From NCBI GenBank assembly GCA_040216635.1, contig JAVJOU010000029.1, forward strand, positions 1-64,000: 64,000 bases of DNA, read 5' to 3'. Positions 61,731 through 64,000 of the stretch are shown in pieces (within the stretch, counting starts at the first letter, position 1; each line of letters opens with the position of its first letter). This DNA comes from UBA1479 sp040216635 (GTDB lineage: Bacteria; Pseudomonadota; Alphaproteobacteria; Rhodospirillales; Casp-alpha2). A program made the position numbers and the translations under genes. Below the pieces are notes generated by a model, which was given only the letters and a program-made list of their open reading frames with translations, was not told the origin of the DNA and did no database searches.

Positions 61731-62180
61731 ATGCAAAGAAAGATCATACCGGACATCGTCCAACCCAGGGAATTGACGGCAACCACCGTCGATACGACGG
61801 CTGAACAGGCGGCCAAGGAAATGGCGGCCGCCAACGTGGCGGCGATCATCGTCATGGATGACGGCGGCAATCTGATCGGCATCCTGACCGAACGGGATCT
61901 GTCCCGGCGTGTGGTGGCTGAAAACAAAAGCCCGAGTGCGACCAAGGTCGGCGACATCATGACCGCCAACCCCGATACCCTGGCGCCATCCGACCGGGCG
62001 TCCGATGCCCTGGAACTGATGCTGACGCGCCGTTACCGGCATTTGCCGGTTCTCGGGGAAGACGGAAAATGCGTGGCCATGGTCTCCATCCGCGACCTTT
62101 ACGAAGCGGTCAAGGAAGGGCTGGAAGAGAATATCCGGGAGACCGAGGCCTTCGTTTTCGGCGACCGCTACAGCGCTTAG
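61731..62180 (+). CDS. Tandem CBS-domain protein
   Basis: 149 residues, two CBS motifs: TEQAAKEMAAANVAAIIVMD (about 24-43) with GILTERDLSRRVV, and DRASDALELMLTRRYRHLPV with VSIRDLYEAV. These bind adenosine nucleotides and respond to energy state. No attached effector domain. ATG 61731 with GAAAGG upstream. Stands alone between the CorC gene and the DUF2889 gene. Confidence 0.88.
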   Translation: MQRKIIPDIVQPRELTATTVDTTAEQAAKEMAAANVAAIIVMDDGGNLIGILTERDLSRRVVAENKSPSATKVGDIMTANPDTLAPSDRASDALELMLTRRYRHLPVLGEDGKCVAMVSIRDLYEAVKEGLEENIRETEAFVFGDRYSA

Positions 62181-62333
62181 AACCCGCCGGTCGGACGGCA
62201 TCCAAGTTTTGCAGGCCGGAATGGGTTGGCCGCACCTCTTGCCGCGCGCACCCTCCTGCCGATAAAGTTCGCAGATGCAGCACTCCGACGCAGATGCGAC
62301 CCGGATGCGCCCTCGCCGAACAGGAATTCGACC

Positions 62334-62921
62334 ATGCCCCTCAGTAAACCCGCCCCCCGCAAGCACATCCATACGCGCGACATCAAATGCATGGGGTTCG
62401 AGCGCGACGACGGTCTTTGGGATATCGAGGGGCGCCTGACCGACACCAAGACTTATACCTTCGAAAACCATGACCGGGGGGGAATCGCTGCCGGCGAAGC
62501 CATCCATGACATGTTTATCCGCCTGACCCTGACCGGCGACATGGAGGTCAAGGCCGCCGAGGCATCGACCGATTCGAGCCCCTTTTCCATGTGCGGCGAC
62601 GTGACCGAGACGTTTTCCCAATTGGTCGGCCTGAAGGTCGGGCCCGGCTGGCGCAAGGCCGTGACGAGCGCCATGGGCAGCACCCACGGCTGCACTCATC
62701 TGCGCGATATGCTGATGGGGCCGATCGCCGTGACGGCCTTTCAAACGATCTTTCCCGCCCGGAAAAAGCGCGGCGAACCGGGCCCCGGCAAGAAATCACC
62801 GTTGATCGACACCTGCTACGCGTTTCGCAGCAACGGGCCCGTGGTCAAAACCCGTTGGCCGGATTTCTATGAGGAAGACGACGCCGCCCCCGCTGAACCC
62901 GACACCAAAAAGGCGGGATAG
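62334..62921 (+). CDS. DUF2889 domain protein
   Basis: Protein of 195 residues from the ATG at 62334 (CAGGAA upstream). DUF2889 marks: RKHIHTRDIKCMGFERDDG, WDIEGRLTDTKTYTFENHDR and GSTHGCTHLRDMLMG. Family members occur next to aromatic-acid and feruloyl-type catabolic genes, but no such gene is near. Biochemical role unknown. The C-terminal 20 residues are acidic and variable. Confidence 0.8.
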   Translation: MPLSKPAPRKHIHTRDIKCMGFERDDGLWDIEGRLTDTKTYTFENHDRGGIAAGEAIHDMFIRLTLTGDMEVKAAEASTDSSPFSMCGDVTETFSQLVGLKVGPGWRKAVTSAMGSTHGCTHLRDMLMGPIAVTAFQTIFPARKKRGEPGPGKKSPLIDTCYAFRSNGPVVKTRWPDFYEEDDAAPAEPDTKKAG

Positions 62922-62935
62922 ACAGGGCGCTCAGG

Positions 62936-63214
62936 TCAGGAATTCTTGAATTCAGTCAATGTCTTGTCGGCGATACCGTTGCCGATGGCCGTGCGATTTG
63001 CCGCAAGCCGGAAATAGGTCACGATGAAGGCCCGAACGGTTGACGTGCGGGACGACCCGAAACGAACGCCTTCGATCATCGAACAGAGTTGATGAACGTT
63101 CAGTTTTTCATTCTGACAAATCTGGTCCAAGGCTTCCCAGGTTGCGTTCTCCAACCTAAGGCTTGTTCTGCGTCCGTTAACCGTGACGTTTCGGCTTATA
63201 AGCTTGCTCTGCAT
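62936..63214 (-). CDS. Ribbon-helix-helix domain protein (RHH_4 type)
   Basis: Protein of 92 residues from the ATG at 63214. The core is SRNVTVNGRRTSLRLENATW and EALDQICQNEKLNVHQLCSM, an RHH_4-like fold common in Alphaproteobacteria and probably DNA-binding as a dimer. The C-terminal 30 residues are less conserved. Convergent with the DUF2889 gene. Target unknown. Confidence 0.78.
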   Translation of the reverse strand: MQSKLISRNVTVNGRRTSLRLENATWEALDQICQNEKLNVHQLCSMIEGVRFGSSRTSTVRAFIVTYFRLAANRTAIGNGIADKTLTEFKNS

Positions 63215-63546
63215 CTTGCCAGTGCCACCCTCTATTATTGTATGCAATGGTTATTATACACGCATTGCGCCGCGTGCCACAGCAGAACAAAGCATTCTGC
63301 TGCTCCAAAAGTTCCTCCCCACTGGCACTCGGAGTCACGCATGAGGGCGCTTAAATACCGACGAACCAGCGGATTCATCCGCAAGTCTGACTTAAGGATC
63401 AGAGATTGCAGCAAAACTTTCAAGTTAGACGAAGGTAATAGGTGTGTTTTTCAACCCTTTGGATATCGGCTGAAATCCAATGCGCTTACGCCTCCGAAAC
63501 ATTCACATAACTTGTCTGACCGTAGGCTTGCGCGCATAGTACCTGC
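63215..63546. other. Interval with promoter for RHH gene
   Basis: No gene. On the minus strand a good minus-10 hexamer TATAAT at 63258-63253 is 39 nt from the RHH start; a weak minus-35 may be near 63276-63281. The region has no strong palindrome. The rightward J-domain gene starts at 63547 and would have its promoter in the right half. Confidence 0.35.
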
Positions 63547-64000
63547 ATGGGTGAGTTGCTTAAAAATCGCGAATCCCGGGGCACAGAGCCCGTTTGCGAA
63601 TGGCCGGGATGCGACGGCGCAGGAGAATTCAAGGCACCGCGGTCGCGTGATGCCTTGAACGAATACCGCTGGTTTTGCCTAAGCCATGTGCGCGAATACA
63701 ATCGCAACTGGAATTATTATCGCGGCATGGACGAGGACGAAGTCGAAGCCGACGTCCGCAACGACACCGTGTGGCACCGGCCGACCTGGAAACTGGGCGC
63801 CGGCGATTCCTGGAAATACACACAAGCCCGGATCAACGATCCCCTGGGCGTCGGCGATGCCGCCCGCGACGCGGATGCAAGGGCCAACGGCAGCGCATCC
63901 GACCCGCGTCATCCGGACCCGCGCATGAACGATCCGAAAACCGCGCGCGCCCTTGCCGTATTCGACCTTGAAATCCCCGTCACCATTGACGACGTGAAGG
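63547..64000 (+). CDS. J-domain (DnaJ-like) protein, 3' end beyond window
   Basis: Reading frame open to the window edge from the ATG at 63547. It begins MGELLKNRESRGTEPVCEWP, with GCDGAGEFKAPRSRDALNEY and RWFCLSHVREYNRNWNYYRG following, a signature of the alphaproteobacterial family of small J proteins with a C-terminal J domain; two Cys in CEWPGC and one in WFCLSH could bind metal. The J domain itself (HPD) would lie beyond position 64000; VFDLEIPVTIDDVK is its approach. Co-chaperone role inferred from family. Confidence 0.72.
   Translation, partial: MGELLKNRESRGTEPVCEWPGCDGAGEFKAPRSRDALNEYRWFCLSHVREYNRNWNYYRGMDEDEVEADVRNDTVWHRPTWKLGAGDSWKYTQARINDPLGVGDAARDADARANGSASDPRHPDPRMNDPKTARALAVFDLEIPVTIDDVK

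Noticed and set aside
63270..63290. Sigma-54 promoter (tggcacgcggcgcaatgc) before the RHH gene
   Set aside because: The second half does not contain TTGC at the required spacing; a sigma-70 type TATAAT is better placed.
1..64000. CRISPR array, insertion sequence or prophage
   Set aside because: No regular spaced repeats, transposase, or phage structural genes were seen on either strand.

Overview
This is a 64 kb piece of a GC-rich alphaproteobacterial chromosome, most likely a free-living Rhodospirillales-type organism. The reasons are an encapsulated-ferritin-type protein close to that of Rhodospirillum, an Irr-like iron operator, a serC-serA operon with a methanogen-type SerC and structured leader, a malyl-CoA lyase of the Rhodobacter type, TRAP transport genes, and many small MarR-like, RHH and J-domain genes typical of the class. 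No rRNA, CRISPR array, transposase or intact prophage was seen. Most of the window is ordinary chromosome; the accessory-looking stretch is about 31.0-36.9 kb.

Layout. 0-5.4 kb (minus): a chemoreceptor (cut by the window edge), a branched-chain amino-acid type binding protein, an AT-rich gap, a class I glutamine amidotransferase, a Sel1-repeat protein and a lipoprotein. 5.6-9.2 kb (plus): a YfgM-like TPR protein, bamB and der. 9.2-13.8 kb (minus): an orphan EncFtn-like ferritin with an Irr-like palindrome, then a five-gene tungsten aldehyde oxidoreductase cluster (Fe-S subunit, catalytic subunit, FAD subunit, MoaD-like protein, small unknown). 14.0-19.6 kb (plus): a P-loop protein, metA (probably acetyl-CoA dependent), an MmgE/PrpD protein and a two-gene operon that methylates glycine to glycine betaine. 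19.6-25.2 kb (minus): a sensor kinase overlapping a periplasmic solute-binding protein, and serC-serA behind an RNA leader. 25.4-28.7 kb (plus): a CheB-like protein with a degenerate receiver, a small-molecule kinase and an enolase paralogue with an altered active-site loop.

28.7-38.5 kb: a cyclic-nucleotide-binding protein; a guanidine-II riboswitch in front of a guanidinium exporter (gdx/sugE); a PycTM-like membrane protein; a visibly AT-richer pair (one-TM protein and TIR/SEFIR protein) that abuts a broken tRNA-Leu 3' half and an intact tRNA-Leu(UAA); then bluB, a molybdopterin-binding-domain protein, a glycine-zipper protein, a MarR-like regulator, a CPBP protease and mutT. Two copies of a dispersed inverted-repeat element lie in this section.

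38.5-64 kb: housekeeping genes (argJ, a parvulin, secA, accA, xerD, aroK-aroB), an EAL phosphodiesterase, a divergent malyl-CoA lyase / glyoxylate-hydroxypyruvate reductase pair, a three-gene TRAP transporter with an amidase, a large secreted protein of unknown function with a tiny overlapping partner gene, a CorC/HlyC-type membrane protein, a CBS protein, a DUF2889 protein, an RHH protein and the start of a J-domain protein.

Functional threads: glycine, serine and one-carbon metabolism recurs (serC-serA, glyoxylate/hydroxypyruvate reductase, malyl-CoA lyase, metA, glycine methylation to betaine), and three RNA or operator signals (guanidine-II riboswitch, serC leader, Irr-like box) sit exactly in front of the genes they would be expected to control. 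The most novel candidates are the TIR/PycTM-like gene group beside a tRNA-Leu scar, the orphan histidine-tailed EncFtn, and the kinase plus enolase-paralogue pair.
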